A stretch of DNA of 38,578 nt, taken from positions 1 to 38,578 of the forward strand of contig CAKSKU010000022.1 in NCBI GenBank assembly GCA_934465295.1, given 5' to 3'. Below the pieces are notes generated by a model. The model saw nothing but the letters and a program-made list of their open reading frames with translations. It was not told the origin of the DNA and ran no database searches. Positions 14,771-22,134 of the stretch are shown in pieces. The translations under genes were made by a program, and so were the position numbers. Each line of letters begins with the position of its first letter. Within the stretch, counting starts at the first letter, position 1. Origin of the DNA: an uncultured Oscillospiraceae bacterium (GTDB lineage Bacteria > Bacillota > Clostridia > Oscillospirales > Ruminococcaceae).

Positions 14771-14858
14771 ACCGGGTAGAATATTATCAATTACTGCATA
14801 TTTTACCTGCGGATCTGCTGCGGGGCATCCCCGCCGTACAATAAGGAGAAAAACTATT

Positions 14859-15806
14859 ATGAAAAAGAATACTGTATTAACAAGCATCATCGCTGCATTC
14901 TCTATCGCAGCACTCGCACTCACAGGCTGCTCTTCAAGCACAGCCGACAACACAACAGCAGATACTTCCGCTGAGACTTCCGCAGCAGCAGATACAGAAG
15001 CTGCTGACGCAAACGCTGAAACCGAAGCTGAAACAGAGGCTGCTGACACAACAGCTGCTGACGGCGACAACGTTATCAAGATCGGCGCAACCTCCACACC
15101 TCACGGTGAAATACTTGAATTCGTTAAGGATAAGCTCGCAGAGCAGGGCTATGACCTCCAGATCACAATTTATGATGACTATGTACTCCCCGACAAGGCT
15201 GTTGCTGACGGTGAGCTTGACGCTAACTACTACCAGCACACTCCTTACCTCAACAGCTTCAACGAAGCTAACGGCACTGACCTTGTTTCCGCAGCTTCCA
15301 TTCACTACGAACCATTCGGACTTTATGCCAACGGCATTGCAAGCGTTGCCGATATCCCCGAGGGTGCAACAATTGTGATCCCTGCTGACGACAGCAACGA
15401 AACAAGAGCTCTTCTCCTCCTCGCACAGGAAGGTCTTATCACTCTCCCTGAGGGTGCAAACGCTCTTGACGGCGTAAAGACACTTGACATCGTTGACGAT
15501 CACGGATTCAATATCACAACAGTTCAGGCTGACACGGTCGCAGCTCAGTTCGCTAACGCAGGCGACGGTTCTCTCGCAGTTATCAACGGCAACTACGCTC
15601 TCGCAGCAGGTCTTAAGATCGCAGACGCTATCGCTTCCGAAGATGCTTCCGGTGATGCAGCTCAGACTTACGCAAACATCGTTGCAGTAAAGAGCGGCAA
15701 TGAAAACCTTCCTAAGATCCAGGCTCTCGTTTCCGCACTCGAAACTGACGAAGTTAAGGACTTCATCGCTGAAAACTACAACGGCGCAGTTGTAGCAATT
15801 TTCTGA
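14859..15806 (+). CDS. metQ: Methionine-binding lipoprotein
   Basis: A 315-aa lipoprotein of the NlpA/MetQ family that delivers D- or L-methionine to MetNI from the outer face of the membrane. The signal has a lipobox LTGC with Cys24, then an Ala/Glu/Thr-rich linker to about residue 65. The binding domain starts IKIGATSTPHGEIL and includes DGELDANYYQHTPYLNSFN and VVAIF at the end. Start ATG 14859 has AAGGAGA upstream; the longer frame to 14766 runs through the hairpin region and is rejected. It is third in the met operon after an unusual 268-base gap. Confidence 0.93.
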   Translation: MKKNTVLTSIIAAFSIAALALTGCSSSTADNTTADTSAETSAAADTEAADANAETEAETEAADTTAADGDNVIKIGATSTPHGEILEFVKDKLAEQGYDLQITIYDDYVLPDKAVADGELDANYYQHTPYLNSFNEANGTDLVSAASIHYEPFGLYANGIASVADIPEGATIVIPADDSNETRALLLLAQEGLITLPEGANALDGVKTLDIVDDHGFNITTVQADTVAAQFANAGDGSLAVINGNYALAAGLKIADAIASEDASGDAAQTYANIVAVKSGNENLPKIQALVSALETDEVKDFIAENYNGAVVAIF

Positions 15807-15823
15807 AAATTCATTAAAAACCT

Positions 15824-15856
15824 AACTAAAACGCTGGACTTTTCAGCGTTTTAGTT
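15824..15856 (+). terminator. Hairpin after metQ
   Basis: Perfect 13-bp stem AACTAAAACGCTG / CAGCGTTTTAGTT. The run of Us is poor (TTGTATAATT), so termination may be partial. Confidence 0.6.
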
Positions 15857-15863
15857 GTATAAT
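15835..15863 (+). promoter_or_regulatory. Possible promoter of the cysteine transporter operon
   Basis: TGGACT, 17 bases, TATAAT, overlapping the hairpin after metQ. The -10 is perfect, the -35 is 4 of 6. Confidence 0.45.
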
Positions 15864-15968
15864 TAAGAATTGCTGTTTGTGGCTGTTCTTAATACATAGG
15901 GAATTACTTATATATTGTTTCCTGCGGAACGCTAAAAGCACAAAAAATTGATAAAAACGGAGGAAACC

Positions 15969-16622
15969 ATGGATCTGACATTTATTTCGCAGCATTATCC
16001 GCTTTATGTCAAAGCAGCGGTGCTGACGGTCGTAACGGGAGCTATCGGTATTGTGCTTTCAACGATCGTCGGACTGATATGCGCACTGACAAGGTACTAC
16101 AAGATACCCGTTCTGCGTACTGTCACAGTCATTTACACCGAGCTTTCGAGAAACACGCCGCTCATCGTGCAGCTGTTTTTCCTTTATTTCGGACTTCCGA
16201 AGGCAGGAATAGTTCTCTCCTCCGAAGCCTGCGGCATAATCGGACTTACATTCCTCGGCGGAAGCTATATGTCAGAATCATTTTTAAGCGGTTTCCAAAG
16301 CATAAAAAAAGCCCAGATAGAATCTGCGGAAAGCCTCGGACTTACAAGAGGTCAGGTAATGCGCTATGTCGTTTTTCCAAGGGCAGCGGCGGCTGCAATG
16401 CCTGCCGTGAGCGCAAATATGATCTTTCTTCTGAAAGAGACCAGCGTTTTCAGCGCAGTCGCACTCGCCGACCTTATGTACGTAGCAAAGGATCTTATCG
16501 GAATGTACTCCAGCACAACGGAGTCGCTCTTTATGCTCGTCATAGCATACCTTATCATCATTTTACCGATATCGCTGCTGTGTTCGGTGCTTGAAAGGAG
16601 GCTTCGCCGTGGAGGGGCTTAA
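15969..16622 (+). CDS. Polar amino acid ABC permease (probable cysteine), subunit 1
   Basis: A 217-aa HisM/GlnP-family permease. The conserved cytoplasmic loop reads GFQSIKKAQIESAESLGLTRGQVMRYVVFPRA, with the EAA-type Gly in place; SRNTPLIVQLFFLYFGLP is another family signature. Start ATG 15969 follows GGAGG at 5 bases. Its end overlaps the next permease by 14 bases, so the two form a heteromeric pore. Specificity for cysteine or cystine is inferred from the CjaA-like binding protein three genes downstream. Confidence 0.88.
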   Translation: MDLTFISQHYPLYVKAAVLTVVTGAIGIVLSTIVGLICALTRYYKIPVLRTVTVIYTELSRNTPLIVQLFFLYFGLPKAGIVLSSEACGIIGLTFLGGSYMSESFLSGFQSIKKAQIESAESLGLTRGQVMRYVVFPRAAAAAMPAVSANMIFLLKETSVFSAVALADLMYVAKDLIGMYSSTTESLFMLVIAYLIIILPISLLCSVLERRLRRGGA

Positions 16623-17289
16623 AATAGTATTCGAGGGCAACAATTTTTTAAGACTGCTCGGCGGACTTTGGGTCACGATACGGATCGCACTCATATCGAT
16701 AGGCTTCTCGCTTATCCTCGGCTCGCTGCTCGGTGCTGCTATGAGAATGAAGAACAAGGCAGTCAGAGCGGTTTGCAGAGCTTACCTTGAGATCGTCCGC
16801 ATAATGCCGCAGCTCGTCTGGCTTTTCATCGTGTTCTTCGGTATCGTGCGAACTCTCGGCATCAATCTTTCGGGCGAGACCTCGGCGATAATCGTATTCA
16901 CGATATGGGGAGCGGCTGAAATGGGCGACCTTATCCGAGGCGGCTTTGAAAGCGTCCCCGTTCATCAGTATGAATCCTCAACATCGCTCGGACTTACCAG
17001 GTTTCAGGCTTATATCTACGTTATTTTTCCGCAGGCAATACGCCTGCTTATCCCGAACATTATCAATCTTTCAACAAGAATGATAAAGACCACTGCGCTC
17101 GTTTCGCTCATCGGCGTTACGGAAGTCCTCAAAGTCGGCAAGCAGATAATCGATGCGAACCGCTTTGAAGCACCGAACGCTGCGCTTTGGGTCTACGGAA
17201 CGATATTCGTAATGTATTTTGCAGTCTGCTTCCCGCTCTCGATGCTTTCGACAGCTATCGATAAGAAGCAGAAAAAGCTTTCGGCATAA
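16609..17289 (+). CDS. Polar amino acid ABC permease (probable cysteine), subunit 2
   Basis: A 226-aa partner permease of the same family. The coupling loop is FESVPVHQYESSTSLGLTRFQAYIYVIFPQAIRLLIPN; EIVRIMPQLVWLFIVFFGI is the helix signature. I chose GTG at 16609 because AAAGGAGG ends 7 bases before it; the earlier in-frame TTG at 16591 lies ahead of that site. It overlaps the previous gene by 14 bases and is followed by the ATPase gene after 12 bases. Confidence 0.87.
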   Translation: MEGLKIVFEGNNFLRLLGGLWVTIRIALISIGFSLILGSLLGAAMRMKNKAVRAVCRAYLEIVRIMPQLVWLFIVFFGIVRTLGINLSGETSAIIVFTIWGAAEMGDLIRGGFESVPVHQYESSTSLGLTRFQAYIYVIFPQAIRLLIPNIINLSTRMIKTTALVSLIGVTEVLKVGKQIIDANRFEAPNAALWVYGTIFVMYFAVCFPLSMLSTAIDKKQKKLSA

Positions 17290-17301
17290 GGAGTTTGTAT
17301 A

Positions 17302-18045
17302 ATGGCGGAAACAATAATCGAAGTAAAAAACCTGCATAAGCAGTTCGGCGACAACGTTATCCTCAAAGATATTTCGATCTCGGTCGAAAAGGGCGAGGTC
17401 ATCGTACTTATCGGTCCATCGGGCTGCGGAAAAAGCACATTTCTGCGCTGTCTGAACGGACTTGAACCTATACAGGGCGGAAGCGTAACACTTCACGGTG
17501 AACCTGTACTTTACGGCAAAAAAAGCCTTACAAAAATTCGTCAGCATATCGGAATGGTCTTTCAGAGCTACGACCTTTTCCCGCACATGACGATCGCACA
17601 GAATATTGCACTCGCACCGCTCAAAGTCCAGAAGCGTGACAAAAAGGAGGTCGAGGAAGAGACACTGAAGCTCCTCGACAGAGTAGGTCTTGCAGGAAAA
17701 GCGGATTCTTACCCGAATGAGCTTTCGGGCGGACAGAAACAGCGCGCGGCTATCGTCCGCAGCCTTATAATCCACCCCGATATCATTCTTCTCGATGAGA
17801 TAACGGCGGCTCTTGACCCCGAAATGGTGCATGAAGTGCTCAAAGTTGTTCTTGACCTTGCAAAGAGCGGAACAACGATGATGATAGTTACCCACGAAAT
17901 GGCGTTCGCAAAGGCTGTCGCAGACAGGATAATTTTCCTTGACGGCGGCGAGATAGTCGAAGAGGGAACGCCCGAACAGTTCTTTGACGCTCCGAAAACG
18001 GAACGTGCAAAGCAGTTCCTTAAAACATTTACATATTCGGACTAA
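17302..18045 (+). CDS. Polar amino acid ABC transporter ATPase (GlnQ-type)
   Basis: A 247-aa ATPase with Walker A GPSGCGKST (residues 38-46), Q-loop MVFQSYDLFPHMT, signature LSGGQKQR, Walker B ILLDEITAALDPE and switch His in IVTHEMAFAKAVADRI. Length and motifs are those of GlnQ/TcyC-class proteins without a regulatory domain, unlike MetN upstream. It energises the two permeases before it. Confidence 0.93.
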   Translation: MAETIIEVKNLHKQFGDNVILKDISISVEKGEVIVLIGPSGCGKSTFLRCLNGLEPIQGGSVTLHGEPVLYGKKSLTKIRQHIGMVFQSYDLFPHMTIAQNIALAPLKVQKRDKKEVEEETLKLLDRVGLAGKADSYPNELSGGQKQRAAIVRSLIIHPDIILLDEITAALDPEMVHEVLKVVLDLAKSGTTMMIVTHEMAFAKAVADRIIFLDGGEIVEEGTPEQFFDAPKTERAKQFLKTFTYSD

Positions 18046-18071
18046 GCTCCGATTCTGAAAGGAAGATATTT

Positions 18072-18953
18072 ATGAAAAAGTTTGGCTTTAAGAAAATTCT
18101 TGCAGCTTTATCCGCAGCAGCTATCGCAGTTTCCTTTACAGCTTGCGGAAACAATGCCGATGCAAACACAGACGCTTCCGCAGACTCCAACGCAAAGGTT
18201 TACCGCACAGTTGACGAGATCAAGGAAAGCGGCACACTCAAGATCGGCGTTTTCTCCGATAAGAACCCGTTCGGCTACGTTGACAACAACGGCGAATATC
18301 AGGGCTACGATGTTTACTTCGCAAAAAGACTTGCACAGGATCTCGGAACAGAGCTTGAACTCGTTTCCGTTGAAGCCGCAAACAGAGCGGAATACCTCAT
18401 CACAGGCAAGGTAGACATTATCCTCGCAAACTTTACAGTTACAGAAGAAAGAGCTGAAAAGGTCGACTTCGCACTTCCTTATATGAAGGTCGCACTCGGC
18501 GTAGTTTCCCCCGAAAGCGCACCTATCAACTCCGAAGCAGACCTCGAAAACAAGAAGCTCATCGTTGTAAAGGGTACAACAGCAGAGCAGTACTTCACTG
18601 AAAATCCCTACAACGGACTTGAACTTGTAAAGTTTGATGAATACAACGAAGCTTACTCCGCACTTCAGGACGGCAGAGGCGATGCATTCTCCACAGACAA
18701 CACAGAAGTCCTCGCATGGGCAATGCAGAACCCCGGCTTTACAGTAGGCATCGAGTCCCTCGGCAGCCTTGACACGATCGCACCTGCAGTTACAAAGGGC
18801 AACGAAACACTTCTCACCTACATCAACGATGAGATCAAGTCCCTCGCAGGCGAAAACTTCTTCCACAAGGACTATGACGAGACACTTGCAAGCGTTTACG
18901 GCACAGCAGTTGACAAGGAAAACCTTGTTGTTGAAGGCGGCGTTGTTGAGTAA
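18072..18953 (+). CDS. Cysteine-binding lipoprotein, CjaA-like
   Basis: A 293-aa solute-binding lipoprotein; lipobox ending FTAC with Cys25. The mature domain closely resembles, from memory, Campylobacter CjaA, a cysteine receptor: LKIGVFSDKNPFGYVDNNGEYQGYD, VDIILANFTVTEERAEKVDFALPYMKVALGV, KGTTAEQYFTENP, GDAFSTDN, and FFHKDYDETL near the end. This is the basis for calling the whole operon a cysteine importer. The TAA stop codon is the first triplet of a TAATGCG heptamer array, so the repeat abuts the coding sequence directly. Aspartate/glutamate binding (PEB1-like) is the alternative. Confidence 0.88.
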   Translation: MKKFGFKKILAALSAAAIAVSFTACGNNADANTDASADSNAKVYRTVDEIKESGTLKIGVFSDKNPFGYVDNNGEYQGYDVYFAKRLAQDLGTELELVSVEAANRAEYLITGKVDIILANFTVTEERAEKVDFALPYMKVALGVVSPESAPINSEADLENKKLIVVKGTTAEQYFTENPYNGLELVKFDEYNEAYSALQDGRGDAFSTDNTEVLAWAMQNPGFTVGIESLGSLDTIAPAVTKGNETLLTYINDEIKSLAGENFFHKDYDETLASVYGTAVDKENLVVEGGVVE

Positions 18954-18984
18954 TGCGTAATGCGTAATGCGTAATGCGTAATTA
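18951..18984. repeat. TAATGCG heptamer array
   Basis: Four direct TAATGCG units then TAATTATT. The first TAA is the stop codon of the preceding gene. Confidence 0.8.
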
Positions 18985-19152
18985 TTTGCATAGCTTAAAT
19001 TTGTCGGGCTATGCGAAGCCAAGCAGCTGGTCAAGCTGAGCACAGCTTGCGGGGTCGAGGGGCAGCGCCCTCGTCGCTTCCGCAGAAGCGAAACACCTTA
19101 AACTGACAGTTAAAGGCTGTGCAGCAATAGCGTAATCAGTAACAACTAAAAA

Positions 19153-19226
19153 GGCGCAATTCACATCAAAAAGGTAAAACAGAACGTGAAAAATCGGTCT
19201 GTAAACCTATAAAATGTGAATTGCGC
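19153..19226. repeat. Core hairpin (copy III)
   Basis: Outer arms GGCGCAATTCACA / TGTGAATTGCGC; inner stem AGGTaaaACAGA / TCTGTaaACCT, different from other copies but still paired. Confidence 0.8.
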
Positions 19227-19328
19227 TTATTCTTTATGTTCGGAACAACTATCCTCGGCAAATAAACGTGAGGAGCAAAGCGACGAGCGTTTAGCACCGA
19301 CGAGATATGAATGGTGGTTCTTCTTTTA

Positions 19329-19428
19329 TACTAAACACCATTTAAAATTTGGAAAAAATCAAGCCGACAATCCCGAATATATTGGATTTCGGCGCAGATT
19401 TTTTCCTGTATTTTATTGGTGTTTAGTA
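19329..19428. mobile_element. 100-bp MITE with TTA target duplication
   Basis: Perfect 12-bp terminal inverted repeats TACTAAACACCA / TGGTGTTTAGTA, with imperfect pairing across most of the element. Flanked on both sides by TTA (19326-19328 and 19429-19431). The homologous stretch of copy II (8502-8504) has a single TTA and no insert. A second copy lies at 38150. No coding capacity; a 3-bp TWA duplication is a known habit of some IS5-family (IS1031-type) transposases, which would have to act in trans. Confidence 0.85.
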
Positions 19429-19495
19429 TTAGCATCAAGTCATAAAATTCTTTTTCATCAATATGCATAAATGCAATATACTTTTTCAACAGCCT

Positions 19496-19528
19496 CGCAA
19501 TTCACTTTTCCCAAAAAGTGAACTGCGC
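19496..19528 (+). terminator. Short hairpin related to the core hairpin ends
   Basis: CGCAATTCAC and GTGAACTGCG flank a short A/T stem, followed by TTTTTATTT. It resembles a core hairpin with its interior deleted and looks like a functional terminator. Confidence 0.55.
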
Positions 19529-19587
19529 TTTTTATTTACATAAAGAGCTGCCCTGCTCCGACAGGTATAACAATATTTCCACAGCTA

Positions 19588-19616
19588 TTTACATTTACAG
19601 ATAAATACGGTATAAT
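19588..19616 (+). promoter_or_regulatory. Putative promoter of the traX-proX-pnuC group
   Basis: TTTACA, 17 bases, TATAAT, about 70 bases before the TraX-family start. Confidence 0.65.
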
Positions 19617-19634
19617 AAAACACAAAGGGATAAA

Positions 19635-19669
19635 TAATTCCGAATTCCGCATTACGAATTCCGAATTTA
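19635..19669. repeat. Heptamer array upstream of the TraX gene
   Basis: ATTCCGA / ATTCCGC / ATTACGA units between the promoter and the start codon, so the array lies inside the 5' untranslated region. Confidence 0.65.
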
Positions 19670-19686
19670 AAAAAGTGGGGTTTTAA

Positions 19687-20436
19687 ATGAAAAAGGGACT
19701 GGATTCAAACGCACTTAAAACGATCGCCATAATCGCAATGACGATCGATCATATCGCATGGCTGTCATTCCCCGATTATCCGCATGAAGCACTGCCCGTT
19801 ATTTTACATATCATCGGCAGGATAACCTGCCCCATTATGTGCTACTTTATCGCAGAGGGTTATCACTACACAAAAAATATCCGCAAATATACCTGCCGAC
19901 TGTTCGTGTTTGCGGTCATATCGCACTTTGCATATATTTTCGCCTCGGCTGATTTTGTCGACCGGAAGTCGTTTATCCCGTTTTATTACGGAAATCTCCT
20001 CAACCAGACGAGCGTTATCTGGCCGCTTGCGTGGGGACTTGTTATGCTCCGCATAGTCAACAGCGAAAAGATACAGAGGCAGTGGGTCAAGATCGCCCTT
20101 ATACTGCTGATATGCCTTGTGACGTTCCCGAGCGACTGGAGCTGTATCGCAAGCCTTTGCATACTCGCATTCGGCACGAACCGAGGAAAACTCAAAACGC
20201 AGTCGGTATGGCTGATCATATACATTGCGATATACGCCGCCGTGTACTGCTTCGCTATCGACTGGGTGTACGGTCTCGTGCAGATGGGCGTTGTCCTCGC
20301 AATACCGTTCATAAAGCTTTACAACGGCGAAAGGGGCAAAAGCCCACGCATAAACAAGTTCATGAAGTGGCTTTTCTACATATATTATCCGCTCCATCTC
20401 GCAATTCTCGGTACTATACAGCTTGCTTTGCGGTAA
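19687..20436 (+). CDS. TraX-family membrane protein
   Basis: A 249-aa multi-pass membrane protein starting MKKGLDSNALKTIAIIAMTIDHIAW, the diagnostic TraX N-terminus. Conserved features include the histidine of TIDHI, HIIGRITCPIMCYFIAEGYHYTKN, and the C-terminal FYIYYPLHLAIL. F-plasmid TraX acetylates the N-terminus of pilin; chromosomal Firmicute members have no assigned substrate and resemble membrane acyltransferases. No conjugation genes are near, so this is a chromosomal housekeeping-type member. It may share a transcript with the next gene (24-base gap). Confidence 0.85.
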   Translation: MKKGLDSNALKTIAIIAMTIDHIAWLSFPDYPHEALPVILHIIGRITCPIMCYFIAEGYHYTKNIRKYTCRLFVFAVISHFAYIFASADFVDRKSFIPFYYGNLLNQTSVIWPLAWGLVMLRIVNSEKIQRQWVKIALILLICLVTFPSDWSCIASLCILAFGTNRGKLKTQSVWLIIYIAIYAAVYCFAIDWVYGLVQMGVVLAIPFIKLYNGERGKSPRINKFMKWLFYIYYPLHLAILGTIQLALR

Positions 20437-20460
20437 AATTTTCTGAATAGGGTGAAAAAA

Positions 20461-20943
20461 TTGAACAAGGAAGAAACTTACGCATTTTTAAAGGAAAATA
20501 ACATAGAATTTGAAGCCGTTGAGCATAAAGCGGTGTTCAATATGGAGGAACTCGGCGATGTTGAGCTTCCCCACCCCGAATGGGAGGCGAAAAACCTCTT
20601 TGTCCGTGACGATAAAAAGCGGAACTACTACCTTATCACCGTAAAGGGCGCAAAGCGTGTCGACCTGAAGGATTTCCGCAAAAAGCATGGACTTCGACCG
20701 CTCACCTTTGCCTCCGCCGATGACCTGCTCGAAATTATGAAGCTCACACCCGGTTCGGTAACGCCGCTCGGACTGCTCAACGACAGCGAATGTAAGGTCA
20801 AGCTTTACCTCGACGCCGAGTTTGAGGACGGAATGATGGGCGTCCACCCGAACGACAACACCGCAACGGTGTATATGAAAGCCGACGACGTTCTGCGCCT
20901 TATCCATGAACACGGCAATGAAGCGGAAATGGCAGAAATTTAA
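20461..20943 (+). CDS. YbaK/ProX-type aminoacyl-tRNA deacylase
   Basis: A 160-aa protein of the YbaK/ProXp-ala fold, which hydrolyses mischarged tRNA-Pro in trans. Signatures: ENNIEFEAVEHKAVFNMEEL, EAKNLFVRDDKKRNYYLITVKGAKRVDLK, and LTPGSVTPLGLLND. I prefer TTG at 20461 because GGGTG lies just before it and the protein then begins MNKEETYAFL as homologues do; GTG at 20452 is the alternative. The ProRS of this genome (5.3 kb) seems to lack an editing domain, so this enzyme may supply Ala-tRNA-Pro proofreading. That pairing is an inference. Confidence 0.88.
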   Translation: MNKEETYAFLKENNIEFEAVEHKAVFNMEELGDVELPHPEWEAKNLFVRDDKKRNYYLITVKGAKRVDLKDFRKKHGLRPLTFASADDLLEIMKLTPGSVTPLGLLNDSECKVKLYLDAEFEDGMMGVHPNDNTATVYMKADDVLRLIHEHGNEAEMAEI

Positions 20944-20970
20944 GGAGCTATGTTTTAATGATACTTTCCA

Positions 20971-21039
20971 ATCGGAGCATTCCGATATTAGACCCAAGAT
21001 GCACCCTTGAAAATTTAAGATAAATTTTTTTCAAGGGAG
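20971..21039 (+). promoter_or_regulatory. Structured pnuC leader sequestering the ribosome site
   Basis: A small stem ATCGGA / TCCGAT (20971-20986) is followed by a long hairpin, CCCTTGAAAA facing TTTTCAAGGG (21004-21037). The right arm contains the pnuC ribosome site AAGGGAG (21033-21039), so the stem would hide it. pnuC genes in other Firmicutes are controlled by NAD+ riboswitches; I do not recognise those consensus sequences here. Confidence 0.5.
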
Positions 21040-21047
21040 AAATGTAA

Positions 21048-21725
21048 ATGAACGATCCAATAAAAGAGCTTACGGCAAAGGAATGGGTGCTCTGGCTGTG
21101 TTCACTGCTCGCAGTGACAGCTTCAAACCTGCTGTCGGGGAATGCCGATATCCTCACTCTTGCGGCAGTGTGCGTGGGAGTGACCTCGCTGATATTCGCC
21201 GCAAAGGGCAACGCCTGGGCGCAGATACTGATGATAGTTTTCAGTATCCTCTACGGCATAATTTCGTGGAAATTCCGATACTGGGGCGAAATGATGACCT
21301 ACCTCGGAATGACCCTGCCAATGGCAGTCTGGGCAACAGTGACATGGATAAAAAATCCGTCCGAGAACGGCAAAGAGGTAGCAATACAAAAGCTCACCAA
21401 AAAGCACATCGCAGGACTTGTTTTCTTCGGAGCAGTCACGACCGCCGTGTTCTGTTTCATATTGAAAGCACTCGATACACCGAATATAGCTTTCAGTACG
21501 TTGTCGGTAACAACGAGCTTTTTCGCCGCATCACTGACAATGCTCCGCTCACCTTTCTATGCGCTCGGATATGCAGCAAACGATATCGTGCTTATAGTTT
21601 TGTGGACGCTCGCTTCGCTGAAAGACCCACAGTATATCCCCGTCGCAGTCAATTTTGCGATATTCTTTTTCAATGATATGTATGGGTTTTTCAGTTGGAG
21701 GAAAAGGGCAAAGGCGCAGAGCTGA
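21048..21725 (+). CDS. pnuC: PnuC-family nicotinamide riboside/vitamin transporter
   Basis: A 225-aa membrane protein with about seven helices. Family features: NAWAQILMIVFSILYGIISWKFRYWGEMMTYLGMTLPMAVW in the middle and YALGYAANDIVLIVLWTLASL plus FFFNDMYGFFSWRK near the end, the aromatic/Asn-rich substrate region of PnuC. It facilitates uptake of nicotinamide riboside, which is trapped by phosphorylation. No NadR kinase is nearby. Start ATG 21048 lies 8 bases after AAGGGAG; an ATG-TAA mini frame directly precedes it. The stop is followed after two bases by large element copy IV. A related thiamine or riboflavin transporter is the alternative. Confidence 0.88.
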   Translation: MNDPIKELTAKEWVLWLCSLLAVTASNLLSGNADILTLAAVCVGVTSLIFAAKGNAWAQILMIVFSILYGIISWKFRYWGEMMTYLGMTLPMAVWATVTWIKNPSENGKEVAIQKLTKKHIAGLVFFGAVTTAVFCFILKALDTPNIAFSTLSVTTSFFAASLTMLRSPFYALGYAANDIVLIVLWTLASLKDPQYIPVAVNFAIFFFNDMYGFFSWRKRAKAQS

Positions 21726-21889
21726 TATTTGGAGGGCAAGGCGAAGCCAACCAGCTGGTCAAGCTGAGCACAGCTTGCGAGGGGTCAAGGGGGCGAGGAG
21801 CCACCTTGTCGCTCTCCGCAGAGAGCGAAACTCCTTAAACTAACAGCAAAATGCATTGCCGCAAAAGAAAAATTAATAACAGCTAAAAA

Positions 21890-21965
21890 GGCGCAATTCA
21901 CACGAAATAGGTAAACAAAACTATGAGAAATCAAGTTTGTAAAACCTAAAAATGTGAATTGCGCC
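21890..21965. repeat. Core hairpin (copy IV, left)
   Basis: Outer arms as in the other copies; inner stem ACAAAACT / AGTTTGT. The minus-strand side runs into a T-tract, pointing away from the element centre. Confidence 0.8.
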
Positions 21966-22108
21966 ATACTGTTTTCCTCAAACAAACTGTCCTTGAAGCG
22001 AAAATCTACGAACGAAGTGAGTGGATTTGAAGCTTCAACGCTCTATGAATGGTAAAGCGCAGTATTAACGGCGGTGGAGTATGTCAGTAAACGCAACAAA
22101 TTTCGTCA

Positions 22109-22134
22109 GTGACGGATTCAATATCCGTCACTAC
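22109..22134 (-). repeat. GTAG-headed REP-like palindrome in copy IV
   Basis: On the minus strand: GTAG directly next to a stem, GTGACGGAT / ATCCGTCAC, with a 5-base loop. The stem differs from the REP at 6836 yet stays paired. Confidence 0.6.

Larger units (their letters stand above)
18954..19492 (+). repeat. Large palindromic element, copy III (single half, with nested MITE)
   Basis: A solo half, starting directly after the lipoprotein gene. In order: heptamers, the ATGCGAAGCC segment, AAGCTG / CAGCTT hairpin, CGAGGGGC / GCCCTCG hairpin, TCGCTTC / GAAGCGA stem with CGCA loop (19074-19091), core hairpin 19153-19226, a decayed AATAAACG hairpin (19258-19300), and then sequence shared with copy II interrupted by a 100-bp MITE. 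No gene is seen in this gap. Confidence 0.85.

Noticed and set aside
18951..18984. CRISPR-like appearance of the TAATGCG repeats
   Set aside because: Units are 7 bases and directly tandem, with no spacers and no cas genes.
18108..19043. A 311-aa minus-strand frame opposite the cysteine-binding protein
   Set aside because: Cys/Val-rich antisense shadow that runs into the repeat copy III.
19687..20436. TraX protein as evidence for a conjugative element
   Set aside because: No relaxase, mating-pair or integrase genes are present; chromosomal TraX-family proteins are common in Firmicutes.
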